Positions 50,381 through 58,455 of a stretch of DNA of 64,000 nt are shown here, piece after piece (positions within the stretch are counted from its first letter, which is position 1; the number at the start of each line of letters is the position of its first letter). The notes beneath the pieces were generated by a model. That model saw only the letters and a program-made list of their open reading frames with translations. It had not been told where the DNA came from and did not search any database. Source of the stretch: Thiobacter sp. AK1 (lineage in GTDB: Bacteria > Pseudomonadota > Gammaproteobacteria > Burkholderiales > Thiobacteraceae). The translations under genes were made by a program, and so were the position numbers. The stretch spans positions 62,001 to 126,000 of the forward strand of contig NZ_JBAJEX010000006.1 of the NCBI RefSeq assembly GCF_039822265.1. Direction: 5' to 3'.

Positions 50381-50821
50381 ATGAGCACGGTACGCGGCTG
50401 TCCCTTTCCGGACGATCTCTATTACGACGTGGAATCCAACGTGTGGTGCCGCCGTGAGGCCGATGGCAGCGTGACCGTGGGCATGACCGCCTATGCTACC
50501 GCGCTGGCAGGTCCCATCGTCGCCTTTACACCCAAGGCGGTGGGCCGGCACGTGGAGCAGGAACGCTCGGTGGCGACGGTGGAATCCGGCAAGTGGGTGG
50601 GACCGGTGAAGGCGCCCGTCAGTGGCGAAATCATCGCCGTCAACGAAGCCCTGGACGCCCAACCGGGCCTAGCCAATGAAGATCCCTATGGCACCGGTTG
50701 GATGGTGCGCATGCAACCCTCGGCATGGGAGGAGGAGGTGGGCACCCTCCTCACTGGCGAGGCTGCCCTCAACGCCTTCGAAGTGAAAATGGAGGCGGAG
50801 GGTTTCGCGGGTTGCGCATGA
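50381..50821 (+). CDS. lbpA: GcvH-like lipoate-binding protein LbpA (sHdr type)
   Basis: 146 aa from the ATG at 50381; an in-frame start at 50288 lies before the possible promoter and is rejected. The lipoyl-domain fold is seen as SVTVGMTAYATALAGPIVAFTPKAVGRHVEQERSVATVESGKWVGPVKAPVSGEIIAVNEAL, with K71 in VESGKWVG as the expected lipoylation site. It resembles GcvH, but no glycine-cleavage genes are near; instead a dedicated lipoate assembly set follows. In sHdr systems this protein carries the sulfur intermediate on its dithiolane arm. Assigned to LbpA by context. Confidence 0.85.
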   Translation: MSTVRGCPFPDDLYYDVESNVWCRREADGSVTVGMTAYATALAGPIVAFTPKAVGRHVEQERSVATVESGKWVGPVKAPVSGEIIAVNEALDAQPGLANEDPYGTGWMVRMQPSAWEEEVGTLLTGEAALNAFEVKMEAEGFAGCA

Positions 50822-50849
50822 GCGCCTGGCGCCGTCGCAGCGCTTTGCC

Positions 50850-51929
50850 ATGATTAGCGAGCCGGATCCCAGCTGGGGCATCGAAGCCTTCGATGCCGCG
50901 CCCTTGGACGCCAGGCTCGTCGGCGAATTGCTGGCGCAAGCGACCCCTTCTCCCGTTCGTTTCCACGTCCCGAGCTTCAAGGCCTATCGTTCGAGCGAGA
51001 TCGCATCTTGCGGGATGGGGCGCTGGCCTGCCGTGTCCATCACCGGCCCAGACTGCGCCTTGGCCTGCGATCACTGCAAGGCGAAAATCCTTGCGCCCAT
51101 GATTCCCGCGCCCACGCCCGATGCCCTGTGGCGGGTGGTAAACGAGGAAATTGCCCGCGGCGCCCATGGCATGCTGCTCACCGGCGGCTCGAACCGGCGC
51201 AACGAGGTGGAGTACGACCCCTATCTGCCCGTGCTGCGCCGCATCAAGGACAGCTTCCCCCGGTTTGGAATCGCGCTGCACACGGCGCTCACCGATGAGA
51301 CACGCGCGCGGGCCTTGGCTGAGGCTGGCATCGACGTGGCCATGATGGATGTCATCGGCGCCCAGGACACGCTGACCCAGGTCTATCACCTCAAGCGACC
51401 CGTGGCGGATTTCGAGGCGAGTCTCGCTGCCCTCGTGGCCAGTGGGCTGCGCGTGGTGCCCCACATCGTGCTCGGGCTGCATTATGGCCGCCTGCTGGGA
51501 GAATGGCAGGCGCTCGAGATGGTGGCGCGCCACCGCCCCCACGCCCTGGTGCTGGTGGTGGCCATGCCCTTTTACGCGCCGCCGACGCGGCCCTTCGCCA
51601 CGCCCAATCCGGAAGCCGTGGGCCGCTTCTTTCTCGACGCGCGGCGGGCGCTGCCCGGCCTCCCCATTCTGCTTGGCTGTGCACGGCCACCGGGGCGCGC
51701 GCGGCTAAAAATCGACGCCTACGCGGTGCTGGCCGGGCTTAATGCCGTCGCCCATCCCGCCGAAGGCGTGGTGGAACTCGCGCATCGTCTGGGGCGCGAA
51801 GTTCACGTCATGCCGGGCTGCTGCGCCCTGGCCGGGGAGGTGGCCCTGGGCGCCGAAATCCTGGGCGCGGCTGAGGCGCCGCCGGGCCGCCCGCCTGCTT
51901 TTCCCGTGCCGGTGGTGACCCATGGCTGA
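50850..51929 (+). CDS. Radical SAM protein, LipS1/LipS2-type lipoyl sulfur insertion enzyme (first)
   Basis: 359 aa. The radical SAM cluster motif is C69-x3-C73-x2-C76 (GPDCALACDHCKAKI), with GGSNRRNEVEYDPYLPVLRRIK beyond it. The C-terminal MPGCCALAGEV could ligate an auxiliary cluster. It lies 28 bp after lbpA and overlaps the lipoate ligase gene by 8 bp. Archaeal-type lipoate synthesis and the sHdr system use two radical SAM proteins, LipS1 and LipS2, in place of LipA; this is probably LipS1, but which of the two it is cannot be settled by reading. Confidence 0.8.
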   Translation: MISEPDPSWGIEAFDAAPLDARLVGELLAQATPSPVRFHVPSFKAYRSSEIASCGMGRWPAVSITGPDCALACDHCKAKILAPMIPAPTPDALWRVVNEEIARGAHGMLLTGGSNRRNEVEYDPYLPVLRRIKDSFPRFGIALHTALTDETRARALAEAGIDVAMMDVIGAQDTLTQVYHLKRPVADFEASLAALVASGLRVVPHIVLGLHYGRLLGEWQALEMVARHRPHALVLVVAMPFYAPPTRPFATPNPEAVGRFFLDARRALPGLPILLGCARPPGRARLKIDAYAVLAGLNAVAHPAEGVVELAHRLGREVHVMPGCCALAGEVALGAEILGAAEAPPGRPPAFPVPVVTHG

Positions 51930-52995
51930 GATTTGGCGGCTACTGGATACGGGCTTGCGCGGCGCGGCGGAGAATATCGCCTTCAACCGCGCGCTACTGG
52001 AAGCGCGTGCGGCGGGCGAGGGGCCCAACACCTTGCGTTTCCTGCGTTTTACGCCCAGTGCGCTGGTAGGCTTCCATCAAGACCCCCGCCAGGAGCTGGA
52101 TCTCGATTACTGCCAGCATAACGGCATCGAGGTGCAGCGGCGCATCACCGGCGGAGGCGCCATCTATTTCGATGCCGGGCAATTGGGATGGGAGCTTTAT
52201 TTACATCGCAGCACGCTCGGGGTCGCGCAGCTTGGCCTAATCGCCCAACGCATTTGCGAGGCAGCCGCGCAGGGTATTTCTGCCCTCGGGGTGGACGCCC
52301 GCTTTCGGCCCCGTAACGACATCGAAGTAGGTGGGCGCAAGATCTCGGGCACCGGCGGCGTGTTCGAAGGCGAGGCCCTCATGTATCAGGGCACGCTGCT
52401 CATCGAGTTCGACGTAAGCCGCATGCTGCGCGTGCTGCGCATTCCCGCCGAGAAGCTCGCGGACAAGGCCCTCACCAGCGCCCGCGAGCGTGTGGCCAGC
52501 CTTGCTGAGCTATTGGGTGCTGCGCCTGCCCTGGCCACGGTGCAGACCGCGCTCGCCCAGGCTTTCGGCCAGGCTTTCCAGGTCGGGTTTGCGCCCGCCG
52601 GGCTTAACGAGGCCGAGCAACGGCGGTTCGCCACGGCGCTTGCCGAGGTGCGCGAGCCGGCCTGGGTATTCGGCGAAGGCATGCGCGGCGGCGCGGTGCG
52701 GCTTCAGGCGATGCGCAAATTTCCGGCAGGGTTGGTGCGGGTGGGGATGGCCTACGATGCAGCGCGGGATCGCATCGAGCAAATCCAGTTCACGGGAGAC
52801 TTCTTCGTCCATCCCAGGCGCGCCCTTCTCGACCTGGAAGCGGCGTTGCGGGATGTGCGTGCGTCGCAGTTGGAGGCGGCGGTGCATGCCTTCTTTGCCG
52901 CGCGCGAGGTGGATCTGGCGGGCCTTCGCCCCGCCGACTTCGTCGCGGTGGCGCAGGCCGCGCTCGCCGGCGCGCGGACCAAGGACGCATCATGA
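51922..52995 (+). CDS. Fused lipoate:protein ligase sLpl(AB)
   Basis: 357 aa. The N-terminal LplA catalytic domain contains VQRRITGGGAIYFD (73-84, the RRxxGGG lipoyl-AMP loop) and NDIEVGGRKISGTGG with K140. The C-terminal LplB-like accessory domain (about 250-345, FTGDFFVHPRRALLDLEAALRD) is fused on the same chain. It would transfer octanoate or lipoate to LbpA, as for sLpl(AB) in sHdr operons. It overlaps the genes before (8 bp) and after (4 bp), so it is translationally coupled. Confidence 0.86.
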   Translation: MAEIWRLLDTGLRGAAENIAFNRALLEARAAGEGPNTLRFLRFTPSALVGFHQDPRQELDLDYCQHNGIEVQRRITGGGAIYFDAGQLGWELYLHRSTLGVAQLGLIAQRICEAAAQGISALGVDARFRPRNDIEVGGRKISGTGGVFEGEALMYQGTLLIEFDVSRMLRVLRIPAEKLADKALTSARERVASLAELLGAAPALATVQTALAQAFGQAFQVGFAPAGLNEAEQRRFATALAEVREPAWVFGEGMRGGAVRLQAMRKFPAGLVRVGMAYDAARDRIEQIQFTGDFFVHPRRALLDLEAALRDVRASQLEAAVHAFFAAREVDLAGLRPADFVAVAQAALAGARTKDAS

Positions 52996-54089
52996 ATCCG
53001 GCCGCGGTGGACGTGCTGGTGGTGGGCTGCGGCCCGGCGGGCGCCAGCGCCGCGGCCGCCGCCGCGAGCCGCGGGCTTTCCGTGCTCATCGTGGAACGGC
53101 GCCGGCAGGTGGGCCAGCCCGTCCAGTGCGCGGAGTTCGTGCCCCTGCCGCTCGCCGGCTTGGCCCAGAGCACGCAAGCGGTGCGCCAGCCCATCCGGGG
53201 TATGAACACCTGTCTACCCTCCGGGTCCTGGGTGTATGCAGACCTGCCTGGACTGATGATCGACCGTGCAGTGTTCGATCAGGCCCTGGCGGCGCGGGCC
53301 GTGGCAGCCGGCGCGCAACTTTCCACCGGGACCGTGCTTGCTGCGCTGGATGCCGCAAGCCATGGGGCCATCGTAGAGGACGGTGGCGGCGCACGCACCA
53401 TCGTCTATCGCCTGCTCATCGCCGCGGACGGGCCCCATTCCGCCGTGGCCCGCCTGCTTGGCCTGCCGCCGCTGGCCAGCCTCCTCACCCGGCAATACAC
53501 CGTGCCCCTATCCGCATCTTGGCCGGACACCGATGTCTGGCTGTCGGACGCCTATCCCGGCGGCTATGCCTGGTTGTTTCCGAGGGGGCGAAGGGCGCAT
53601 GTGGGCGTGGGACTAACGGGCTCCGCCCGGCAGATGAAGGGCGTGCTGGATGCGCTGCATGACAGCCTCGTGAAAGCGGGCCGAGTGGCCTCCACCGTGC
53701 TGCGGCGCACCGGCGGCGCCATCCCCGTTGCAGGCTTGCGCCCGCGGCTGGCGGTGGGGCGCGTGCTGTTCGCGGGGGATGCGGCGGGGCTTACCCATCC
53801 GGTGACCGGCGCGGGCATCGCAGCGGCGGTCGCTTCCGGTGAGTATGCGGGCCAGGCCGCCGCAGCTTGGCTCGCTGGGCGTTCCCGCGCGCTGGAGGCG
53901 TACGAAGCGGAGCTACGCGATGTGTTCGGTGCCAGTCTTGCACGCGCCGTGGCACGCCGACAGGCCCTGTGGCAGGCTACCCGGCGCACGGATGCGGAAT
54001 TCCGTCGGGCATGGGCGGCGTTTCCAGAATATTTCCAGGCGCCTTGGGCAAGCCATGCGGCGCCACAGGGCGTGGCTTTTGCGTCGTGA
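52992..54089 (+). CDS. FAD-dependent oxidoreductase, geranylgeranyl-reductase-like (LipT-like)
   Basis: 365 aa. The Rossmann motif DVLVVGCGPAGASAAAAAASRGLSVLIVERR (7-37) is followed by GQPVQCAEFVPLPLAG, LLIAADGPHSAVARLLGL (DG motif, about 140) and VLFAGDAAGLTHPVTGAGIAAAVASGEYAG (GD motif, about 257). This fold is shared by archaeal-type geranylgeranyl reductases. Linked to lipoate ligase and radical SAM genes, it corresponds to LipT, proposed to be a NAD(P)H-flavin reductase serving the lipoate or LbpA system. It overlaps the ligase gene by ATGA. Confidence 0.8.
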   Translation: MNPAAVDVLVVGCGPAGASAAAAAASRGLSVLIVERRRQVGQPVQCAEFVPLPLAGLAQSTQAVRQPIRGMNTCLPSGSWVYADLPGLMIDRAVFDQALAARAVAAGAQLSTGTVLAALDAASHGAIVEDGGGARTIVYRLLIAADGPHSAVARLLGLPPLASLLTRQYTVPLSASWPDTDVWLSDAYPGGYAWLFPRGRRAHVGVGLTGSARQMKGVLDALHDSLVKAGRVASTVLRRTGGAIPVAGLRPRLAVGRVLFAGDAAGLTHPVTGAGIAAAVASGEYAGQAAAAWLAGRSRALEAYEAELRDVFGASLARAVARRQALWQATRRTDAEFRRAWAAFPEYFQAPWASHAAPQGVAFAS

Positions 54090-54094
54090 TCTTA

Positions 54095-54198
54095 TGGAGC
54101 ATTACGGAAGGTAACACCTTTGTGTCGTCCCCGCGAAAGCGCCGACCCAGGAAAAAGGGCCAAGAATACGCTGGATTCCCGCTTGCGCGGGAATGACG
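54095..54198. mobile_element. Truncated MITE copy D
   Basis: Left end TGGAGCATTACGGAAGG next to TA (54093-54094), followed by GTAACACCTTTGTGTCG, CCGCGAAAGCG and the ATTCCCGCTTGCGCGGGAAT palindrome, matching the first ~100 bp of copy C. The right third is missing and replaced by the mosaic repeat block. Confidence 0.75.
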
Positions 54199-54830
54199 GA
54201 GGGGCGGGAATGACGCAAGGGCGGGCATGCCCCCCACCGTCATTCCGGGCGCCGAACGCGACCCGGAATCCAGAAACGGCGGGGGCTAAGGCTCGACCCT
54301 CGATTGTAGAAAGTAAAGGCCTGACCCCAGGACTCCCTTGCGCGGGAATGACGGAGGGGCGGGAATGACGCAAGGGCGGGCATGCCCCCCACCGTCATTC
54401 CGGGCGCCGAAGGCGACCCGGAATCCAGGAAGCGGCGGTGGCTAAGAGTCGACCCTCGATTGTAGAAAGTAAAGGCCTGACCCCAGGGCTCCTGCAGGGC
54501 TCCTGCAGGGCCGGGAATGACGCCTCCACCGTCATTCCGGGCGCCGAAGGCGACCCGGAATCCAGGAAGCGGCGGGGGCCATGGCCGCGTGGATCTGGAT
54601 TCCCGCTTGCGCGGGAATGACGGAGAGGTGTGGGTATGACCAAAGGGGCGGGAATGACGGATGGGCGCGGGCATGCCCCCTCCACCGTCATTCCGGGCGC
54701 CGAAGGCGACCCGGAATCCAGGAAGCGGCGGCTGAGGCTCGACCCTCGATTGTAGAAAGTAAAGGCCTGACCCCAGGGCTCCCGTGACCCCAGGGCTCCC
54801 GCTTGCGCGTGAACGAGGCGGGGGCTTGAC
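54199..54830. repeat. Mosaic block of short palindromic repeats
   Basis: No gene. Three unit types alternate. Unit 1, GTCATTCCGGGCGCCGAAGG plus CGACCCGGAATCCAG, at about 54237, 54392, 54529 and 54684. Unit 2, CGACCCTCGATTGTAGAAAG plus TAAAGGCCTGACCCC, at 54292-54328, 54448-54484 and 54738-54774. Unit 3, ATTCCCGCTTGCGCGGGAAT or remnants, near 54599 and elsewhere. CTGACCCC ends resemble repeats tied to RAYT (REP-associated tyrosine) transposases. Confidence 0.85.
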
Positions 54831-54862
54831 GTGCCGACCTAACGCTGTGATAGGAAAAAGCG

Positions 54863-55957
54863 ATGGAGCAGACCATCCACTTCTATCGTCCCGATCTGCG
54901 GCGCCGCACCCCGGAGATGCGCTCGCCCGAATACGTGCAGATGAGCACTGCTGCGGCCATCACCCTCGGCCTCATGCCAGGCCGCATGTACCGCACCGAC
55001 TGCACCCATTGTCTCAATCTACTGGTGACCTATCCTGAAGGCTGCCGCGCCAACTGCGCCTATTGCGGCCTGGCGCGTCATCGCGAAGAGGCGCGCGATT
55101 ACGCCGACCGCAACTTCATTCGTGTGGACTGGCCCACGTGCCGCTTCGACGAAGTCATCGCGCGCATGCGCTCGGGTGCCGACCGTGGCTGCTTCCAGCG
55201 CATGTGCATCTCCATGATCACCCATCCCGATTCCGATGCCGACACCCGCGTGCTGCTTGCAAAATGGGTGCGGGCGGTGCCGCACGTGCCAGTATCGATT
55301 CTTTCCAACCCCACCACCATGAAGCGCGACGATCTGGTGGAACTGAAGGCCCTCGGCGCGGAGATCTTCACCGTGGCGCTGGACGCGGTCACGCCGGCCA
55401 TTTTCGAGCGCACACGCGGTCGCAGCGTGAACAGCCCCCATCGCTGGGAGAAATACTGGCAGGCCATCCACTGGGCGGCGGAAGTGTTCGGGCCGGAGCG
55501 TTTCGGCGTGCACCTCATCTGCGGCATGGGCGAGACCGAACAGGAAATGCTGACCCTCTGCCAGACCATTCGCGACCTGGGCGGGCACAACCACCTGTTC
55601 GCCTTTTTTCCTGAGCGGGGCGCCCTCATGGAGGATTGGCCCGCGTGCGATCCTGGGCAATGGCGGCGCGTGCAGCTTGGACGCTACCTCATCGACTACG
55701 CCGGCGGGCGCATCGAGCGGATGCGCTTCGACGCCGCGGGCCGCCTCACCGACTTTGGACTGCCGCGGGAAACACTCGAAGCAATCATCGCCAGTGGCAA
55801 GCCCTTCCGTACCTCCGGCTGTCCTGGCCCCGAGGCCGATGTCTCCGCCTGCAACCGACCCTATGGCGACTCCCCCCCGTCTGACATCCGCTCCTATCCC
55901 TTTCCCCTCGAGGCGCAAGACCTGCAACGCGTCCGCCGGCAGCTCGAAGGCAACTGA
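54863..55957 (+). CDS. Radical SAM protein, LipS1/LipS2-type lipoyl sulfur insertion enzyme (second)
   Basis: 364 aa. The cluster motif is C61-x3-C65-x2-C68 (EGCRANCAYCGLARH); the TIM-barrel continues with CISMITHPDSDADTRV, VALDAVTPAIFERTRGR and HLICGMGETEQEML. Further Cys at C47, C50 (RTDCTHCLN) and the C-terminal GCPGPEADVSACNRPYG could hold an auxiliary cluster, as needed for sulfur donation. It is separated from LipT by about 770 bp of repeats but in the same orientation. Probably LipS2, the partner of the radical SAM gene at 50.9 kb. Confidence 0.8.
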   Translation: MEQTIHFYRPDLRRRTPEMRSPEYVQMSTAAAITLGLMPGRMYRTDCTHCLNLLVTYPEGCRANCAYCGLARHREEARDYADRNFIRVDWPTCRFDEVIARMRSGADRGCFQRMCISMITHPDSDADTRVLLAKWVRAVPHVPVSILSNPTTMKRDDLVELKALGAEIFTVALDAVTPAIFERTRGRSVNSPHRWEKYWQAIHWAAEVFGPERFGVHLICGMGETEQEMLTLCQTIRDLGGHNHLFAFFPERGALMEDWPACDPGQWRRVQLGRYLIDYAGGRIERMRFDAAGRLTDFGLPRETLEAIIASGKPFRTSGCPGPEADVSACNRPYGDSPPSDIRSYPFPLEAQDLQRVRRQLEGN

Positions 55958-56057
55958 GCGCAGCTAAACCCTCGCCCAGGCAGGTGGGCATCCAGTCTCG
56001 GGCGACCCAGCTCACCCCGCCATGTCCGCGAAGGCGGGAATCCCGATGGGCGCCCAA

Positions 56058-56134
56058 GATCGCGGCTTAAGCGCCCCCCACAGAAAGGCAAGGGTTTGTG
56101 CAAAGGGCTTGCGGGCGCGCTTTGGCCGCGATCG
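56058..56134. repeat. REP-like pair upstream of sodB
   Basis: GATCGCGGCTTAAGCGCCCC at the left and GGGCGCGCTTTGGCCGCGAT at the right, mirrored, separated by about 40 bp (56058-56134). They lie in the 290-bp gap after the second radical SAM gene. Confidence 0.7.
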
Positions 56135-56178
56135 AGGGGTGACCCAAGGCAGCCCATCCGCGAGCGCATTTGTCAACA

Positions 56179-56207
56179 TTGTCCAACGCGACGGCGCCGC
56201 ATACAAT
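56179..56207 (+). promoter_or_regulatory. Promoter of sodB
   Basis: -35 TTGTCC (56179-56184), 17-bp spacer, -10 TACAAT (56202-56207), 44 bp before the sodB start. Confidence 0.75.
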
Positions 56208-56250
56208 TCCCGCCCCACGCAACCATCAACACAAGCAGGAGAGTCATCCC

Positions 56251-56838
56251 ATGGAACATCAACTGCCGCCGCTGCCCTGGCCCAAGGATGCGCTCGCGCC
56301 CCACATGAGCGCCGAGACGCTGGAGTATCACTACGGCAAGCACCATCAGGCCTATGTCACCAATCTCAACAACCTGATCAAGGGCACGGCGTTCGAGAGC
56401 AAGAGCCTGGAGGACATCATCCGCACGGCGCCGGCGGGAGGCATCTTCAACAATGCCGCCCAGGTGTGGAACCACACCTTCTTTTGGCACAGCATGAAGC
56501 CTAAGGGGGGTGGCATGCCCACGGGTGCGTTGCTTGAGGCCATCAACAAGAAGTGGGGCAGCTTCGAAGCATTCAAGAAGGCCTTCCAGGCCAGCGCCGT
56601 GGGCAATTTTGGCTCCGGCTGGACCTGGCTGGTGAAGAAAGCCGACGGCTCCGTGGACATCGTCAATACCAGCAACGCCGGCACGCCCCTCACCACGAGT
56701 GACAAGCCCCTGCTCACCGTGGACGTGTGGGAGCATGCCTACTACATCGACTACCGCAACCAGCGGCCCAAGTTCGTGGAAACCTTCCTGGAACACCTGG
56801 CCAACTGGTCCTTCGCCGAGACCAACTTCGCGGGCTGA
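56251..56838 (+). CDS. sodB: Superoxide dismutase [Fe]
   Basis: 195 aa from the ATG at 56251, behind CAGGAGAG. The metal ligands are H27 ([12 protein letters not shown]), H75 (VWNHTFFW), D158 and H162 ([12 protein letters not shown]). [13 protein letters not shown] and [12 protein letters not shown] are typical of the iron type. It dismutates superoxide in the cytoplasm. It has its own promoter and a REP hairpin downstream. Confidence 0.96.
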   Translation: MEHQLPPLPWPKDALAPHMSAETLEYHYGKHHQAYVTNLNNLIKGTAFESKSLEDIIRTAPAGGIFNNAAQVWNHTFFWHSMKPKGGGMPTGALLEAINKKWGSFEAFKKAFQASAVGNFGSGWTWLVKKADGSVDIVNTSNAGTPLTTSDKPLLTVDVWEHAYYIDYRNQRPKFVETFLEHLANWSFAETNFAG

Positions 56839-56845
56839 GGGGCGG

Positions 56846-56909
56846 GGCTGAAGCCCTCCCACAAGGCCCTTGCACAAACCTTGGGCTTTCTGTGGGAGGG
56901 GTTTTAGCG
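56846..56909. repeat. REP-like hairpin after sodB
   Basis: GGCTGAAGCCCTCCCACAAG and CTGTGGGAGGGGTTTTAGC form a long dyad with a T-rich end. It could terminate sodB transcription. Confidence 0.7.
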
Positions 56910-56994
56910 GCGGACTCGATTGCTTTGCTGGTTCGCCTGTCGCATTTTTGCAACAGTCGAGCCCCCGTCACTGGTCATTCCCTACTAAAATTCT

Positions 56995-57022
56995 TTGCCA
57001 CACTTGCATCGTTGTGTATGAT
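56995..57022 (+). promoter_or_regulatory. Promoter of the OmpP1/FadL-like gene
   Basis: -35 TTGCCA (56995-57000), 16-bp spacer, -10 TATGAT (57017-57022), about 70 bp before the start codon. Confidence 0.7.
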
Positions 57023-57090
57023 CGCCCCAACGACGCAAGGCGTTGTTGCCAAGACCCAATCATCAACAACCGCTCCCAAGGAGGAAAGAA

Positions 57091-58323
57091 ATGAAACTTC
57101 GTGCTCTCGCAGGCGCGCTCATGCTGGCTGGCGTGGTCGCCCCGGCTTTCGCCACCAATGGTTACTTCTCCCACGGCTACGGCATCAAGTCCAAGGGCAT
57201 GGCCGGCGTGGGCTATGCCTATGGCCAGGACGCCCTGGCCGCCGCCACCAACCCCGCCAACATGGTGCTGGTGGGCAGCCGCTGGGACGTGGGTCTGGAT
57301 TACTTCCGCCCGCAGCGGGAAAGCACGTTGGATTCCAGCACTCCATTCCCTGGGACTTACGACGGCAACGACACGGAAAACTTCTTCATCCCCGAGTTTG
57401 GCTACAACCAGATGCTTTCCAACAACATGTCCTTCGGCGTGTCGGTGTATGGCAATGGGGGGATGAATACCGATTATGGGGACTTCAATAGCAGGACCTC
57501 CAATCTCGTGTTTGGGAATGGCAATCTCGGCGTGGACCTGATGCAGCTTTTCATCTCCCCCACCCTGTCCATGAAGGTGAACGAAAACCACGCCGTGGGG
57601 GTGAGCCTCAAGATCGCCTACCAGCGCTTCAAGGCCTATGGGTTGCAGAATTTCGACAACACTACATGGTCGTCTTCCCCGAACAACGTCACCAACAACG
57701 GCTATGACAGCTCCTGGGGCTATGGCATCGGGCTGGGCTGGACGGGGCAGTTGACGCCCACCTTCAGCGTGGGTGTGGCCTACCAGTCCCGCACCTGGAT
57801 GCAGAAGTTCGACAAGTACAAGGGCCTGTTCGCGGAGCAGGGGGATTTCGACATTCCCGAAAACTACGGCATCGGCTTTGCCTGGAAGGCCACCCCCCAG
57901 CTCACCATCGCGGGTGATGTGCAGCAGATCAACTACGGCAGCATCAAGTCCATTGCCAACAAGGGCACTGCGCCCTGGTTGCTTGGCGACAGCAACGGCC
58001 CGGGCTTCGGCTGGGAAGACATCACCGTGTACAAGCTGGGTGTGTCCTATGACCTGAACAAGGCATGGACCCTGCGCGCAGGCTATAGCACCACCGATGC
58101 GCCCTATGCCGGCACGGAGACCTTCTTCAACATCCTGGCGCCGGGCGTGGTCAAGGATCACCTGACCCTGGGCGCCACCTGGCGCATGCCAAGCGGCGGT
58201 GAGCTGTCCTTTGCCTACATGCATGCCTTCAAGAATACGGTCAACGGCACCGGTCCCAACGCTGACATCAACAACACCATGTACGAAGACAGCTTCGGCG
58301 TGGCCTACGGCATGAAGTTCTAA
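57091..58323 (+). CDS. OmpP1/FadL/TodX-family outer-membrane transport protein
   Basis: 410 aa from the ATG at 57091, behind CCAAGGAGG, which puts the signal peptide (LAGALMLAGVVAPAFA) first. The mature N-terminus TNGYFSHGYGIKSKGMAGVGYAYGQDALAAATNPANMVLVG is the N-terminal plug ('hatch') of FadL proteins, including the NPAN motif. Repeated amphipathic strands end in AYGMKF with the C-terminal Phe. It imports hydrophobic compounds by lateral diffusion; the substrate is unknown. The strong RBS and tight terminator suggest high expression. Confidence 0.88.
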   Translation: MKLRALAGALMLAGVVAPAFATNGYFSHGYGIKSKGMAGVGYAYGQDALAAATNPANMVLVGSRWDVGLDYFRPQRESTLDSSTPFPGTYDGNDTENFFIPEFGYNQMLSNNMSFGVSVYGNGGMNTDYGDFNSRTSNLVFGNGNLGVDLMQLFISPTLSMKVNENHAVGVSLKIAYQRFKAYGLQNFDNTTWSSSPNNVTNNGYDSSWGYGIGLGWTGQLTPTFSVGVAYQSRTWMQKFDKYKGLFAEQGDFDIPENYGIGFAWKATPQLTIAGDVQQINYGSIKSIANKGTAPWLLGDSNGPGFGWEDITVYKLGVSYDLNKAWTLRAGYSTTDAPYAGTETFFNILAPGVVKDHLTLGATWRMPSGGELSFAYMHAFKNTVNGTGPNADINNTMYEDSFGVAYGMKF

Positions 58324-58342
58324 GGCCTGGGCCATTGTGGCA

Positions 58343-58380
58343 AAAAGCTGAAAGTTGCGGTTCGACTTTCAGCTTTTTTT
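58343..58380 (+). terminator. Rho-independent terminator after the FadL-like gene
   Basis: Stem AGCTGAAAGT / ACTTTCAGCT (58346-58355 and 58365-58374) flanked by A and T runs, 9-nt loop. Confidence 0.95.
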
Positions 58381-58455
58381 TGGCCCCTGGGGCCCCTGGC
58401 CTCTTGCCCTGTACCTAAAGCCGCCCGCAGGCGGCCCGCAAATAGAGGAGACATC

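Noticed and set aside
50381-50821. True glycine-cleavage H protein
   Set aside because: No gcvT or gcvP nearby; the lipoyl site context VESGKWVG and the attached lipoate assembly genes fit LbpA.
50850-55957. Classical lipoyl synthase LipA
   Set aside because: LipA needs CxxxxCxxxxxC as well as the radical SAM motif and an RSSY end; neither radical SAM gene shows these.
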